The position numbers and the translations under genes were made by a program. From positions 2,056,155-2,120,154 of the forward strand of contig NZ_CP042288.1 in the NCBI RefSeq assembly GCF_022559625.1: a stretch of 64,000 nt of DNA, written 5' to 3'. Below are positions 32,973 through 43,346 of this stretch, one piece after another. The notes beneath the pieces are model-generated. The model saw nothing but the letters and a program-made list of their open reading frames with translations. It had not been told where the DNA came from and ran no database searches. Source of the stretch: Aquisalinus flavus. GTDB lineage: Bacteria; Pseudomonadota; Alphaproteobacteria; Caulobacterales; Parvularculaceae. Position 1 is the first letter of the stretch. Each line of letters opens with the position of its first letter.

Positions 32973-34967
32973 TCAATTATCCAGAAACGAGCGCAGCTTG
33001 CGCGACCGGCTCGGGTGCTTGAGTTTCCTCAACGCCTTGGCCTCGATCTGGCGAATACGTTCTCGGGTGACCGAGAATTGCTGGCCGACTTCTTCCAGCG
33101 TGTGGTCGGTGTTCATGCCGATGCCGAAACGCATGCGCAGGACACGCTCCTCGCGCGGCGTCAGCGAAGCGAGAACGCGCGTGGTCGTCTCGCGCAAATT
33201 GGACTGGATCGCCGCATCGATCGGCAGGATCGCGTTCTTGTCCTCGATAAAGTCGCCGAGATGGGAGTCTTCCTCGTCGCCGATCGGCGTTTCCAGCGAG
33301 ATCGGCTCCTTGGCGATTTTCATCACCTTGCGGACCTTTTCCAGCGGCATGGACAGTTTTTCGGCCAACTCTTCCGGCGTCGGCTCGCGGCCGATTTCGT
33401 GCAGGATCTGGCGCGAGGTGCGCACGATCTTGTTGATCGTCTCGATCATGTGGACCGGGATACGGATCGTCCGTGCCTGGTCGGCGATCGAGCGGGTGAT
33501 CGCCTGGCGGATCCACCACGTCGCATAGGTCGAGAACTTGTAACCGCGGCGATATTCGAATTTATCGACGGCCTTCATCAGGCCGATATTGCCTTCCTGG
33601 ATCAGGTCGAGGAATTGCAGGCCGCGATTGGTGTATTTCTTGGCGATGGAAATAACGAGCCGCAGGTTGGCCTCGACCATTTCCTTCTTGGCGATACGCG
33701 CCTCGCGCTCGCCTTTCTGCACAGTCTGCACGATGCGGCGGAAATCCTGCACCGTCAGGCCGGTTTCCTGCGACAGGTAGCCGATCTGCTCGCGCAGATA
33801 GTTGATCTGGTCTTCGGCCCTCTCGGTAAAGCTGGACCAGCCACGCGTCGCCAGCGAGGACACGCGATCGAGCCAATCCGGGTCAAGCTCGTTGCCGAGA
33901 TACTCGTTGAGGAATTCCTGACGGTTAACGCCATGGCTGTCTGCCAGACGGACGAGCTTGCCTTCCAGCGCCATCAGGTTCCGGTTGATGTCATAGAGCT
34001 GCTCGACCAGCGCCTCAATGCGGTGATTGTGCAAGCGGACATTCCGTACACGTTCGACGATGTCTTTTTGCAGCTTCTTGTAGCGGCGATGCTGGGAGGG
34101 CGACAGGTCCTCGCCCTTCAGCTGTTCCTCGATCATGATGTCCTGCAGGCGGCGCAGTTTCTTGAAGTCAGACGCGATCTCGTCGAACGCTTCCATGACG
34201 CTGTCGCGCAATTCAGCTTCCATCGCCGAGAGAGACAAGGCGCCCTCGTCGAAATCCTCGTCATCTTCCTCATCGAAATCGTCGCTTTCGCGGCGCTCCT
34301 GCTCCTCCGCGGCCTTTTCTTCCTGCTCGCGATTGACCCGTTCGGCGACTTCCGGCTTGGTCATGTCGGGCTTGGATTCCGGCCCGCCGCCATAGGTCGC
34401 GTCGAGATCGATGATGTCGCGCAAGAGAACGCGGCCTTCCATCAATTCCTCGCGCCAGACCGTGATGGCCTCGAACGTCAACGACGATTCGCACAGGGCA
34501 CGGATCATCGTCTCGCGACCGGCCTCGATGCGCTTGGCAATGGCGATCTCGCCTTCACGGGAGAGCAATTCGACCGAGCCCATCTCGCGCAGATACATGC
34601 GCACGGGATCGTCGGTGCGATCAGAGCCTTCCTTGGTGTTGGTGGTAACCGTCGCGCCTTCGGACTTCTTCGTGATCGCCTTGGCTTTCGGCGCGTCCTC
34701 ATCATCGCTGTCTTCGTCGGAGGAGTCGTCCTGATCCTCGGCTTCCTCGCCATCGGTGACGTTGATGCCCATATCGGACAGCTTGGCCATGATGTCCTCG
34801 ATCTGCTCGGAGGAATATTCTTCCGACGGCAGCACCGAATTCAACTGGTCATAGGTGATGTATCCGCGCTTCTTCGCGGTGGAAATCATCTTCTTTACAG
34901 AAGAGTCAGTAAGGTCGATAACCGGACGATCCTGAGGATCGTCACCGCCTTTTTTTGTTTTGCTCAT
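32973..34967 (-). CDS. rpoD: RNA polymerase primary sigma factor RpoD (sigma-70)
   Basis: 664 residues. Region 1.1 is at the N-terminus ([20 protein letters not shown]). A long acidic non-conserved insert (about 60-260, with [19 protein letters not shown]) separates it from the core. Region 2 ([39 protein letters not shown]), region 3 and region 4 ([20 protein letters not shown]) are complete. It directs housekeeping transcription. It lies 98 bases downstream of dnaG, the usual macromolecular-synthesis pair. Confidence 0.97.
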   Translation of the reverse strand: MSKTKKGGDDPQDRPVIDLTDSSVKKMISTAKKRGYITYDQLNSVLPSEEYSSEQIEDIMAKLSDMGINVTDGEEAEDQDDSSDEDSDDEDAPKAKAITKKSEGATVTTNTKEGSDRTDDPVRMYLREMGSVELLSREGEIAIAKRIEAGRETMIRALCESSLTFEAITVWREELMEGRVLLRDIIDLDATYGGGPESKPDMTKPEVAERVNREQEEKAAEEQERRESDDFDEEDDEDFDEGALSLSAMEAELRDSVMEAFDEIASDFKKLRRLQDIMIEEQLKGEDLSPSQHRRYKKLQKDIVERVRNVRLHNHRIEALVEQLYDINRNLMALEGKLVRLADSHGVNRQEFLNEYLGNELDPDWLDRVSSLATRGWSSFTERAEDQINYLREQIGYLSQETGLTVQDFRRIVQTVQKGEREARIAKKEMVEANLRLVISIAKKYTNRGLQFLDLIQEGNIGLMKAVDKFEYRRGYKFSTYATWWIRQAITRSIADQARTIRIPVHMIETINKIVRTSRQILHEIGREPTPEELAEKLSMPLEKVRKVMKIAKEPISLETPIGDEEDSHLGDFIEDKNAILPIDAAIQSNLRETTTRVLASLTPREERVLRMRFGIGMNTDHTLEEVGQQFSVTRERIRQIEAKALRKLKHPSRSRKLRSFLDN

Positions 34968-35065
34968 TGCAATCCTTGTTCGTCTAAACTTGCCGCCCGA
35001 TAGACGTTTCCGCTGCCCTTCCCCCGAGCCAGGGTCAACGTCATCATTTCAAATATAGTGCCGCT

Positions 35066-36985
35066 TCAGCGCTCGTCCTGCACCTTGTTGTCTGCCACCA
35101 CGGCCTGACGGTGCGTATGGGTAACCCGCCATCTTGCCTCGGAAGTCTCGTCCAGAAAGGCCTCGCCAGCCGCTTCCATTTCTTCCAGCCGCAACGGGCC
35201 ATGATGCAGATGGATGGAAAGCGTGTTCAGCCAGCCATCTTCCGCATCGTCGAGCGTTGCATCCGCGCAGGCGAATTTTGTCAATCTGAGCCGCTCGTTT
35301 TTGAGCATCTGCTCCATAGTGCCTGCAATATGCGCAACTGTTGACATGTGGAGTGCAAGACCCTCCCTGTCAAGCGCCGGATCCGCGCTGAGGGAAGAGA
35401 TTATCTCGCGCAAAAGCGCCGAATAGTCGGGATCGGCGAGTTCAAGGTCCAGGATCGCCTCTTCCTGGCGGGCAAACAGACCCGGATGGTTCAAGAGGGT
35501 AATCACCAGAAGGGCCTCTCGTTGGGAGGCGACGCGCCCGCCCTGGGCAGCACCAGCCGCCGTGCCAAGCCGGGCTTTCAGCGCCATGGAAGCCTGCACT
35601 GTCGGCGCCATACCACCGCGGCCGAAAAATCCCGGGCGATTGCCACCGCGCGGCACGTAACCGCCTGAAAAACCACGATTTCCATCACCTTGCTGGCGTG
35701 GGGGGGCGTTCATCTGGCCGAGCTTTTCCGAGAAGTAACCGCCATAGGCAAGCCGAACATCCTTGTCGACGATGCCCTTGACCAGCTGGCGCAGATGAGC
35801 GCGAAAGGCGGCCTTGCGTTCCGGCGTGGTCAGCGGCTGGGCCTCGATCTCGCGCGTCCAGAGCACGTCAGCGAGCGGCTGGGCGGCATCGAGCACGCTC
35901 CGCAATGCCTGGGCGCCCTGCGTCTTGACCATGTCGTCCGGGTCCTGCCCCTCCGGCAGGAAGGCGAATCTCAACGATTTGCCGGGCCGCAAAATCGGCA
36001 ACGCCCGGTCGATTGCCCGGTGAGCGGCGCCGACACCGGCCCGGTCGCCGTCGAAACACAGCACCGGCTCATCGCAGGCGCGCCAGAGCAGCTCGATCTG
36101 GCTCTCCGTCAGCGCGGTGCCGAGAGGCGCGACGGCGTTCTCAAACCCGGCGCCGGCGAGCGCAATCACGTCCATATAGCCCTCGCACACGATCAGCGGC
36201 TGGCCCGTCTCCTTCGGCAGGTCCGCTGCAGCCTTGCGCGCGCGCATGTAATTGTAGAGGACGTGGCCCTTGTGAAAGAGCGGCGTTTCCGGCGAGTTGA
36301 GATATTTCGCCTTGGCCGATTTATCGAGCGCCCGGCCGCCGAAGGCGATGACCTTGTTCTTCTGCCACAGGATCGGGAACATGACCCGGTCGCGGAACCG
36401 GTCATAGGGGGCGCCATTGTCGGGCTGGATCAGCAGCCCCGCCTCGACCAGCAGTTTCGGGTCGAAGCCCTTGTTGATGAGGTGATCCTTCAGCGCGGTG
36501 CGCTCAGCCGGGGCATAGCCCATGCCGAAGGAGCGCTGCAGCTTTTCAGGCACCTGGCGGCCTTCGAGATATTCACGGGCGTTGCGCCCCTCGATCCGCT
36601 GCAGGCTGTCCATATAGAATTTCGCCGCCGCAGCGCAGGCTTCAGCAAGGCCCTTGCGCTCTTCTTCCTTCTGGCGGTCCTCGTAGCTGTCTTGGGGGAT
36701 GTCCATGCCGGCCTGCTCGGCGAGCCGGGTCACCGCCTCGACGAAGGTCAGCTTCTGGGTGTCCATGAGAAAACCGACAACGTCGCCCGACTTGCCGGAG
36801 GAGAAATCGAAATAGCGCTGCTTGTCGTCATTGACGAAAAAGGACGGCGTCTTTTCATTGGTGAAGGGCGACAGGCCGCGGAATTCGCGCCCTTCCCTTT
36901 TCAGCTTCACATGCTGGCCGATCACGTCCGATGCACGCAACCGGTCGCGCAGCTGGTCAAGGAAATCGGGGGTAAAACGCGCCAT
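35066..36985 (-). CDS. dnaG: DNA primase DnaG
   Basis: 639 residues. The N-terminal zinc-finger region keeps the fold (GLSPFTNEKTPSFFVNDDKQ) but lacks the usual Cys/His ligands: the CPFH position reads SPFT, and the second Cys pair reads SS. This loss is common among alphaproteobacteria. RNA polymerase and TOPRIM blocks are intact (IVCEGYMDVIALAGAGFENA; CFDGDRAGVGAAHRAIDRAL). A Gly-rich linker precedes the C-terminal helicase-binding domain. It makes replication primers. The start ATG at 36985 follows an in-frame GTG at 36988. Confidence 0.96.
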   Translation of the reverse strand: MARFTPDFLDQLRDRLRASDVIGQHVKLKREGREFRGLSPFTNEKTPSFFVNDDKQRYFDFSSGKSGDVVGFLMDTQKLTFVEAVTRLAEQAGMDIPQDSYEDRQKEEERKGLAEACAAAAKFYMDSLQRIEGRNAREYLEGRQVPEKLQRSFGMGYAPAERTALKDHLINKGFDPKLLVEAGLLIQPDNGAPYDRFRDRVMFPILWQKNKVIAFGGRALDKSAKAKYLNSPETPLFHKGHVLYNYMRARKAAADLPKETGQPLIVCEGYMDVIALAGAGFENAVAPLGTALTESQIELLWRACDEPVLCFDGDRAGVGAAHRAIDRALPILRPGKSLRFAFLPEGQDPDDMVKTQGAQALRSVLDAAQPLADVLWTREIEAQPLTTPERKAAFRAHLRQLVKGIVDKDVRLAYGGYFSEKLGQMNAPPRQQGDGNRGFSGGYVPRGGNRPGFFGRGGMAPTVQASMALKARLGTAAGAAQGGRVASQREALLVITLLNHPGLFARQEEAILDLELADPDYSALLREIISSLSADPALDREGLALHMSTVAHIAGTMEQMLKNERLRLTKFACADATLDDAEDGWLNTLSIHLHHGPLRLEEMEAAGEAFLDETSEARWRVTHTHRQAVVADNKVQDER

Positions 36986-37147
36986 CACGCATAGATATAG
37001 GCCGAGTCTGCCCGCTGCAATCCATGCTTTCCCCCATTAGCACCGCCTCAAAAAAGGCTATTTCGGGGCACGGGGAACGCTGGCAGTTTTATGGCGTTTT
37101 AAGGTCACCCTGTCGAAATTCTAAAGTCGAGTGAGAGGAACAACCCC

Positions 37148-37744
37148 ATGAAAAACGCCAAGAAACTGATGATGTCCGCCGCCGCGGGCTTTGCCCTGGT
37201 CCTGTCCGGCTGCGCGACAACCGCGCCGCCGTCGGCCGAAGGCCAGACCCAGTCCGGCTATGCCACCTATGACCGCTCGACCGTTGTCGGCGAGGCTGAG
37301 GAATTCTTCGGCGGCGCCTCGGCGGAGATCGCCGACGTGCTGAACAAGGTCTTTACCGACCAGGGCCGCCCGCAAGCCTATATCGCCGGTGAGGAAGCAT
37401 CCGGTGCCGTCGGCGTCGGCCTGCGCTACGGCCGCGGCTATCTCTATCGCCCGGGCGCGCAGCCGGTAGAGGTATTCTGGACCGGCCCATCGATCGGCTT
37501 CGATGCCGGCGGGAATGCGTCGAAGGTTTTCACGCTGGTCTATGACCTCGGGCCAACAACCAACATCTATCGCCGCTATCCGGGCGTTGATGGTTCTGCC
37601 TATGTCGTCGGCGGTGCCGGCGTGAACTATCAGCGCAATGGCGCGACGGTTCTCGCCCCGGTCCGTACCGGTATCGGCCTGCGCACCGGGATCAATATCG
37701 GCTATCTGAATTACACCCGCGACTACACGCCGATCCCTTTCTAA
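37148..37744 (+). CDS. eipA: DUF1134 envelope protein (EipA family)
   Basis: 198 residues. The conserved DUF1134 block runs from VVGEAEEFFGGASAEIADVL through YIAGEEASGAVGVGLRYGRG to AYVVGGAGVNYQRN. In Brucella the DUF1134 protein EipA supports envelope integrity. Here the N-terminus ends in the lipobox LSGC, so it is predicted to be a lipoprotein. A terminator follows closely. Confidence 0.88.
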   Translation: MKNAKKLMMSAAAGFALVLSGCATTAPPSAEGQTQSGYATYDRSTVVGEAEEFFGGASAEIADVLNKVFTDQGRPQAYIAGEEASGAVGVGLRYGRGYLYRPGAQPVEVFWTGPSIGFDAGGNASKVFTLVYDLGPTTNIYRRYPGVDGSAYVVGGAGVNYQRNGATVLAPVRTGIGLRTGINIGYLNYTRDYTPIPF

Positions 37745-37772
37745 ATGACTGTTTCGGCCCGTGTAACCTCGA

Positions 37773-37796
37773 GCCTCCCGCTTCCCGGCGGGAGGC
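37773..37796 (+). terminator. Rho-independent terminator after eipA
   Basis: GCCTCCCGC (37773-37781) pairs with GCGGGAGGC (37788-37796) around a 6-base loop, then TTTTTG. A strong canonical terminator. Confidence 0.9.
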
Positions 37797-37848
37797 TTTT
37801 TGTTGCGCCGCACACTGAAAGTCGAGGCCGAAAGCGCTTGGCAATGGC

Positions 37849-37871
37849 AATGTTAGCGTGCAACAAATGGC
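37849..37871. promoter_or_regulatory. LacI-type operator candidate upstream of GH3
   Basis: AATGTTAGCG (37849-37858) is identical to the block upstream of GH43. AACA at 37862-37865 gives a TGTT/AACA core dyad, and ATGGC follows at the same distance as in the other copy. It lies about 55 bases before the GH3 start, so a shared regulator is likely. Confidence 0.5.
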
Positions 37872-37923
37872 ACCAAGAACAGCCGCAAATGGCGCAAATC
37901 AGAAAATTTTTGGGAGGAAAACG

Positions 37924-40635
37924 ATGATTACCCACCGCACGGCGAGCCTCTTCGGATCGTTTCTTACCGGGGCAGCCGCACTGGCTCTGCTCAGCGGCTG
38001 CAGCGACAGCGTCAGCTCTGCGCAGGAACCCGCGCAACCGGTCGCGCCCGAGCAGACGGACAGCGACTACCCGTTCCAGAATCCGGCCCTGTCGTCGGAG
38101 GAGCGCGCCCGCGATCTCGTTTCGCGCATGACGCTGGAAGAGAAGGCCGCGCAGATGTATGACAAAGCCGCGGCGATCCCGCGCCTTGGCATTCACGAAT
38201 ACAACTGGTGGAACGAGGCGCTGCACGGCGTTGCCCGCGCCGGCCATGCCACCGTCTTCCCGCAGGCGATCGGCCTCGCCGCGACCTGGGACGAGGACCA
38301 GATGCTGGAGGTCGCGACGACCATCTCCGACGAGGGCCGCGCCAAGCACCACTATTATGCCGCCGAGGATGTCTACGCCATGTATGGCGGGCTGACCTTC
38401 TGGTCGCCGAACATCAACATCTTCCGCGACCCGCGCTGGGGCAGGGGCATGGAAACCTATGGCGAGGACCCGTTCCTGACCGGCCGCATGGCGGTGAATT
38501 TCGTCAATGGCCTGCAGGGCGATGACGCCGAATACCTGAAAACAGTTGCGACGGTGAAGCACTTCGCCGTTCACTCCGGGCCGGAACCCTCGCGTCACCG
38601 CGACAACTATGTCGCCAATGATGCGGATCTTTGGGAAACATATCTGCCCGCCTTCAAGATGGCGATGGACGAGGCCGACGTGGCATCGGTCATGTGCGCC
38701 TACAACGCCGTCTGGGGCGCGCCAGCCTGTGGCTCCGAACGCCTGATGGTGGATATCCTGCGCGGCGATCTCGGGTTCGACGGCTATGTCGTGTCCGACT
38801 GCGGCGCGATCGGCGACTTCTATTATGACGAAGCCAAGATCGAAACCGGCGAGGCTCATTACGTCGCCCATGACTATGTCGACACCCGCGCCGAGGCCGC
38901 CGCCCTGTCGGTGAAGATGGGCACGGATCTCAATTGCGGCGACGGCTATGGCAACAAGATGGATGCCCTGCCCGCCGCAGTCGAACAGGGCCTTATCGAC
39001 GAGGAGACAATCGATCAGGCGGTGATCCGTCTGTACACTGCCCTCTTCCGGCTGGGCATGTATGATGATCCGTCCATGGTACCTTACGCCGATATTCCCC
39101 ATTCGGAAGTCGCCAGCGACGAAAACATTGCCCTGTCGGAAGACACGGCGCGCAAATCGCTGGTGCTGCTGAAGAACAACGGCATCCTGCCTTTGGCCGA
39201 AGGCACGAAGGTCGCCGTCATCGGGCCGAATGCCGATAATTACATGACCCTGATCGCCAACTACAACGGCATCCCGACCCAGCCGGTTACTGCACTGGAA
39301 GGTATCAAGGCCAAGGTCGGCGCGGAGAATGTCTCCTACGCGCTGGGCTCGACGATAGCCGGTGATTTCTACACGGATTTCTCACCGGTGCCGGCAGATG
39401 TCCTGTTCCACCGCACTGACAGCGGCGAACTGGAGCCGGGTCTGGAAGCTGCCTATTACGCCGACCCCGACCTTTCGGGCGAACCCGGCGTCACGCAAAT
39501 CGACCCGAATATCGATTTCTACTGGGAGCGCGGGCCGGTCGAAAACGGCCTCAACGACGAGTTCGGCGCGACATGGGAAGGCGTGCTGGTGCCGGAGGAA
39601 AGCGGCTCGTACCTGATGAAAGCGTCGCGCTGGTCAAAGGCCACGGTCAATGGCGAAGAGGTCGGCTCCGATCCGATCGACCTGACCGCCGGCGAGCAAT
39701 ACGACCTGACCATGACCATGAATTTCAACAGCGGATGGCCCCGCGACGGTCTGGAGAAATTCGCCGAGCTGAGCTGGACCCGTGCCGACAGGGACCTCGA
39801 AGCGCAAGCCATGGCGGCCTCGGACGACGCTGATGTGATCCTCTATTTCGGCGGTATCGATGCAACGCTGGAAGGCGAGGAAATGGGTGTCGAGCTCGAC
39901 GGCTTCCTCGGCGGCGACCGCACTCATATGGACCTGCCCGCCGTGCAGGAAGCGCTGCTGGAGAAGCTCGAAGCGACCGGAAAACCTGTCGTGATGGTCA
40001 ATTTCTCCGGCTCTGCGATGTCGTTGAACTGGGCAGAGGAGAATGTCGACGCCATCGTCCAGGCGTTCTATCCGGGCGAGAAGGCGGGCGTTGCCATTGC
40101 CGACCTGCTCTGGGGCGAATTCTCCCCGTCCGGCCGCCTGCCGGTGACCTTCTACAAGTCGGTCGATGACCTGCCGGGCTTCAAGGATTATTCGATGGCA
40201 AACCGGACCTATAAATACTTCACCGGCGAGCCGCTCTATCCGTTCGGCTACGGACTGTCCTATACCAGCTTCGACTATTCCGACGTCAGCGTTCCGGGCA
40301 GTCATGATGCCGGTGAGCCAATGACGGTGTCGGCGACGGTGACCAATACCGGCGAGATGGCGGGCCGCGAAGTGGTGCAGGTCTATATCAGCCATGCAGA
40401 GCGGGCCAACCCGTCCGTGCCGCATGTCGAGCTTGTCGCCTTCGATGTCGTCGAGCTGGCGCCGGGCGAAAGCAAGACGGTGTCTTTCGATCTGACCCCG
40501 GCCAATCTAGGGTTTATCGCCGAGGACGGAGAAATGGTCACGCCGTCAGGCTCCAGCGCGACCATCTCCATAGGCGGCGGCCAGCCGTCCTTTACCGAGA
40601 CGGAAACCGCAGAAGTACTGTTCGCGTCGAACTAG
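37924..40635 (+). CDS. GH3 family glycosidase with PA14 insert, lipoprotein (beta-xylosidase/glucosidase)
   Basis: 904 residues from the ATG after GGGAGGAAA. A lipobox (LLSGC) anchors it. The GH3 barrel (NEALHGVARAGHATVFPQAI; FRDPRWGRGMETYGEDPFL) has the nucleophile Asp in GYVVSDCGAI (about 289-298). A PA14-like carbohydrate-binding module occupies about 500-620 (FGATWEGVLVPEESGSYLMK). The second GH3 domain (YPGEKAGVAIADLLWGEFSP) and a C-terminal Fn3-like domain follow. The EALHGV and SDCGAI types are typical of xylosidase-like GH3 enzymes. With GH43 it could finish xylo- or arabino-oligosaccharides. Confidence 0.93.
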   Translation: MITHRTASLFGSFLTGAAALALLSGCSDSVSSAQEPAQPVAPEQTDSDYPFQNPALSSEERARDLVSRMTLEEKAAQMYDKAAAIPRLGIHEYNWWNEALHGVARAGHATVFPQAIGLAATWDEDQMLEVATTISDEGRAKHHYYAAEDVYAMYGGLTFWSPNINIFRDPRWGRGMETYGEDPFLTGRMAVNFVNGLQGDDAEYLKTVATVKHFAVHSGPEPSRHRDNYVANDADLWETYLPAFKMAMDEADVASVMCAYNAVWGAPACGSERLMVDILRGDLGFDGYVVSDCGAIGDFYYDEAKIETGEAHYVAHDYVDTRAEAAALSVKMGTDLNCGDGYGNKMDALPAAVEQGLIDEETIDQAVIRLYTALFRLGMYDDPSMVPYADIPHSEVASDENIALSEDTARKSLVLLKNNGILPLAEGTKVAVIGPNADNYMTLIANYNGIPTQPVTALEGIKAKVGAENVSYALGSTIAGDFYTDFSPVPADVLFHRTDSGELEPGLEAAYYADPDLSGEPGVTQIDPNIDFYWERGPVENGLNDEFGATWEGVLVPEESGSYLMKASRWSKATVNGEEVGSDPIDLTAGEQYDLTMTMNFNSGWPRDGLEKFAELSWTRADRDLEAQAMAASDDADVILYFGGIDATLEGEEMGVELDGFLGGDRTHMDLPAVQEALLEKLEATGKPVVMVNFSGSAMSLNWAEENVDAIVQAFYPGEKAGVAIADLLWGEFSPSGRLPVTFYKSVDDLPGFKDYSMANRTYKYFTGEPLYPFGYGLSYTSFDYSDVSVPGSHDAGEPMTVSATVTNTGEMAGREVVQVYISHAERANPSVPHVELVAFDVVELAPGESKTVSFDLTPANLGFIAEDGEMVTPSGSSATISIGGGQPSFTETETAEVLFASN

Positions 40636-40660
40636 GCCGGACGCATACGAACAAATGTAG

Positions 40661-40684
40661 AAGCCGCCCCTCACCGGGCGGCTT
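40661..40684. terminator. Terminator after GH3
   Basis: AAGCCGCCC (40661-40669) pairs with GGGCGGCTT (40676-40684) around CCTCACC-type loop bases, then TTTCG. It lies between convergent genes; both sides have A or T tracts. Confidence 0.88.
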
Positions 40685-40698
40685 TTTCGTGGGACGAT

Positions 40699-41415
40699 CT
40701 AATCCGGCAGGGCGAATACGTTGCAGCTGTCGACCGGCTCGAAGCCGAGCTTCTCGGCGACTCTGATCGAGGCGATGTTTTCCTCCACCGCGCCCCAGAC
40801 GGGCGCCAGCCCTCGCGCGGACATATCGCTGATCATCAGGGCGGCAGCGCGGCGGGCATGGCCCTTGCGGCGGAAGCCCGCCAATGTGTCGATGCCGATA
40901 TCGAACAGGGCTTCGGTAATCGCGCCCGCATAGCAAAAGGACACCGGCCGGCCCTTTTCAAGGCTGCAGGCCACCCGTCCATCGACGGCACCAACGAGAA
41001 TTTCGTCGCGCACGACCTCCGGCATTTTCACCGTACGGATGTCATTCAGGGACAGCCATACCGTTTCCCCCTCACCCGGCGCGGCCACCGCCCCGGCGAG
41101 CCGGAACAGTATCGCCGGGTAGTACTCCCAACCCGGCAGCAGGGCCTTCAGCGCACCAGCGTGCGCCTCGTCGCCGACCAGTTCCATCTCGAGTTTGGCG
41201 GCGTCCTTGGCCCATTCGAGAATGACCTCATCCCTTGGCGCTCCGTGCACGAACAGCGTGCCGGTATTGCGATTGATGAGGGCATAGGCGAAAGGCTGAT
41301 CTTGCCAATAGAGCAGGTCTGCCGTGCCCGCAATCAGGCAGGATCGCGCTTCGACATGGCGCGGTGTGTCTGGAATTGCGGCGAGAAGGGCGGCGGCATC
41401 AGCGTCAATCTTCAT
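40699..41415 (-). CDS. GNAT family N-acetyltransferase
   Basis: 238 residues. The C-terminal half carries the GNAT acetyl-CoA motif (IDTLAGFRRKGHARRAAALM, with R-x2-G-x-A) and VWGAVEENIASIRVAEKLGF. The N-terminal half is a degenerate second GNAT-like domain, as in the two-domain members. The acceptor substrate is unknown. It lies 22 bases upstream... on the leftward strand after YqeY, so the two are probably one operon (yqeY first). Confidence 0.82.
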   Translation of the reverse strand: MKIDADAAALLAAIPDTPRHVEARSCLIAGTADLLYWQDQPFAYALINRNTGTLFVHGAPRDEVILEWAKDAAKLEMELVGDEAHAGALKALLPGWEYYPAILFRLAGAVAAPGEGETVWLSLNDIRTVKMPEVVRDEILVGAVDGRVACSLEKGRPVSFCYAGAITEALFDIGIDTLAGFRRKGHARRAAALMISDMSARGLAPVWGAVEENIASIRVAEKLGFEPVDSCNVFALPD

Positions 41416-41437
41416 GCCTCCAGCCCTTTTGCAAGCC

Positions 41438-41899
41438 CTAGCTGGCGAGGTGCTTTTTCAGCTTGCCACCGGCGGTGCCGAAATCCATCGAGCCCGCATA
41501 TTTGCTTTTCAGCACGCCCATGCACTTGCCCATGTCCTTCAGGCCCTCGGCGTCGAGTTCCTCAATCACTGCTTCCACGGCAGTGTCGATTTCCGCTTCG
41601 GTCAGCTGACGCGGCAGGAATTCGCGGATCACCTCGATCTCGGACCTTTCCTGTTCGGCAAGCTCGATCCGGCCGGCATCCTCATAGGTCTGGGCAGCGT
41701 CCTCGCGCTGCTTGACCATTTTGGTCAGGATGCCCAGCACTTCCTCGTCGGTCAGGCCACCGCAGCGATCTTCCGAGCGGGCCGCGATATCGCGGTCCTT
41801 CAGCGCGGCATTGATCAGGCGCAGCGTGCCGATGCGGACTTTCGGGGCCCGCTCCTTCATCGACGTCTTCAGCGCCAAATTAATCTGTTCGCACAGCAT
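41438..41899 (-). CDS. GatB/YqeY domain-containing protein
   Basis: 153 residues starting MLCEQINLALKTSMKERA after GGAG. Helical, with GTLRLINAALKDRDIAAR, VLGILTKMVKQREDAAQTY and a C-terminal DFGTAGGKLKKHL. This is the tRNA-binding-type tail domain of GatB as a stand-alone protein; its role is uncertain. It is divergent from carA, an arrangement I recall from other alphaproteobacteria, where dnaG often follows directly. Here eipA, GH3 and GNAT lie between. Confidence 0.9.
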   Translation of the reverse strand: MLCEQINLALKTSMKERAPKVRIGTLRLINAALKDRDIAARSEDRCGGLTDEEVLGILTKMVKQREDAAQTYEDAGRIELAEQERSEIEVIREFLPRQLTEAEIDTAVEAVIEELDAEGLKDMGKCMGVLKSKYAGSMDFGTAGGKLKKHLAS

Positions 41900-42145
41900 A
41901 TGATTCTCCATTGACCATCCCGGGTTGCCATCCGATATCAACCAAAGACGGGACCGCTGTCGCGGTCATTGTCAAAGCCTTGTTTTTCATTAAGAATTTA
42001 GAGCCGTTCGTTTTCTTGACCCGTTTTGCACTTTCGCATAGCTTCGCGGCAATTTGCGTGCCATCTGGCAGCCACCCACGGAGCTTACGAGCCGCTCAGC
42101 GCCAGCTCTCAGCCCTATAGATAGGAAACGGGACACTATATCGCC

Positions 42146-43336
42146 ATGAGGATTAGTCAAGACAGCGTGAGATCAACTTTCCCCACCGGTATTCTGGTGC
42201 TGGCGGACGGCACCGTGTTCGAAGGTGAAGGGTTCGGGGCCACCGGCAGCACTGTGGGGGAGGTGTGTTTCAACACGGCGATCACCGGCTATCAGGAGAT
42301 CCTGACCGACCCGTCCTATGCGGCGCAGATCATCACCTTCACCTTCCCCCATATCGGCAATGTCGGTGCCAATGACGAGGATATCGAAAACGCTTCCCCC
42401 GCCGCCGCGACCGCCGCACGCGGGGCGATCTTCCGCGACCGCATCACCGCGCCGTCGAACTATCGCGCCCGGCTCGACCTGTCGGCCTGGATGAAGCGCC
42501 GCGGGATTATCGGCCTTGCCGGCATCGACACCCGCGCCCTGACCATCATGATCCGTGAGAAAGGCATGCCCCATGGCGTGATCGCCCATGCCGCCTCCGG
42601 CAATTTCGATATCGACGCTCTGCAGAAAAAGGCGACCGCCTGGCCGGGGCTCGAGGGGCTCGACCTGGCCAAGGAAGTTACCACGCTGCAAACCTATCCC
42701 CATGACGAGACCGGCTGGGTCTGGGGCACCGGCTATGGCCGCCAGAGCGATCCGAACGCGCCGCATGTCGTCGTCATCGATTATGGCGTGAAGCGCAACA
42801 TCCTGCGGCGGCTCGCCAGCGCCGGCTTCCGCATCTCCGTTGTCAACGGGCAGTCTAGCTTCGATGACATCATGGCGCTGAAGCCCGATGGCGTTGTCCT
42901 GTCCAATGGCCCGGGCGACCCGGCCGCGACGGGCACCTATGCCGTGCCGGTGATCAAGCAGCTGATCGCGGCAAAAGTGCCCACGCTCGGCATCTGCCTT
43001 GGCCACCAGCTGCTGGCACTGGCCATTGGAGCCAGGACCATGAAGATGGTCCAGGGCCATCACGGCGCGAACCATCCGGTCAGGGACAATACCACCGGCA
43101 AGGTCGAGATCGTGTCGATGAACCATGGCTTCACCGTCGACGAGACAAGTCTGCCCGACAATTGCATCGCTACGCATACATCGCTTTTCGACGGGTCGAA
43201 TTCCGGTATCGCCCTGAAAGATGCGCCCGCCTTTTCCGTCCAGCACCACCCGGAGGCAAGTCCCGGCCCTCAGGATTCGTTCTACCTGTTCCAGCGGTTC
43301 CGGGAGTTGATCGGCAATGAGGACAAGGCCGCCTGA
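42146..43336 (+). CDS. carA: Carbamoyl-phosphate synthase small (glutaminase) subunit
   Basis: 396 residues. The N-terminal CarA domain ([20 protein letters not shown]) is followed by a class I amidotransferase with [13 protein letters not shown] holding the nucleophilic Cys and [13 protein letters not shown] the His-x-Glu. It passes ammonia to CarB for arginine and pyrimidine synthesis. carB is not in the window. A possible -35 TTGACC lies at 42016-42021, with a weak -10 following. The hpt gene converges 10 bases downstream. Confidence 0.96.
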   Translation: MRISQDSVRSTFPTGILVLADGTVFEGEGFGATGSTVGEVCFNTAITGYQEILTDPSYAAQIITFTFPHIGNVGANDEDIENASPAAATAARGAIFRDRITAPSNYRARLDLSAWMKRRGIIGLAGIDTRALTIMIREKGMPHGVIAHAASGNFDIDALQKKATAWPGLEGLDLAKEVTTLQTYPHDETGWVWGTGYGRQSDPNAPHVVVIDYGVKRNILRRLASAGFRISVVNGQSSFDDIMALKPDGVVLSNGPGDPAATGTYAVPVIKQLIAAKVPTLGICLGHQLLALAIGARTMKMVQGHHGANHPVRDNTTGKVEIVSMNHGFTVDETSLPDNCIATHTSLFDGSNSGIALKDAPAFSVQHHPEASPGPQDSFYLFQRFRELIGNEDKAA

Positions 43337-43346
43337 CCGGTTTGGC

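Noticed and set aside
32961-35003. A 680-codon plus-strand frame opposite rpoD
   Set aside because: It is antisense to RpoD, which has complete sigma regions; the composition is that of a shadow frame.
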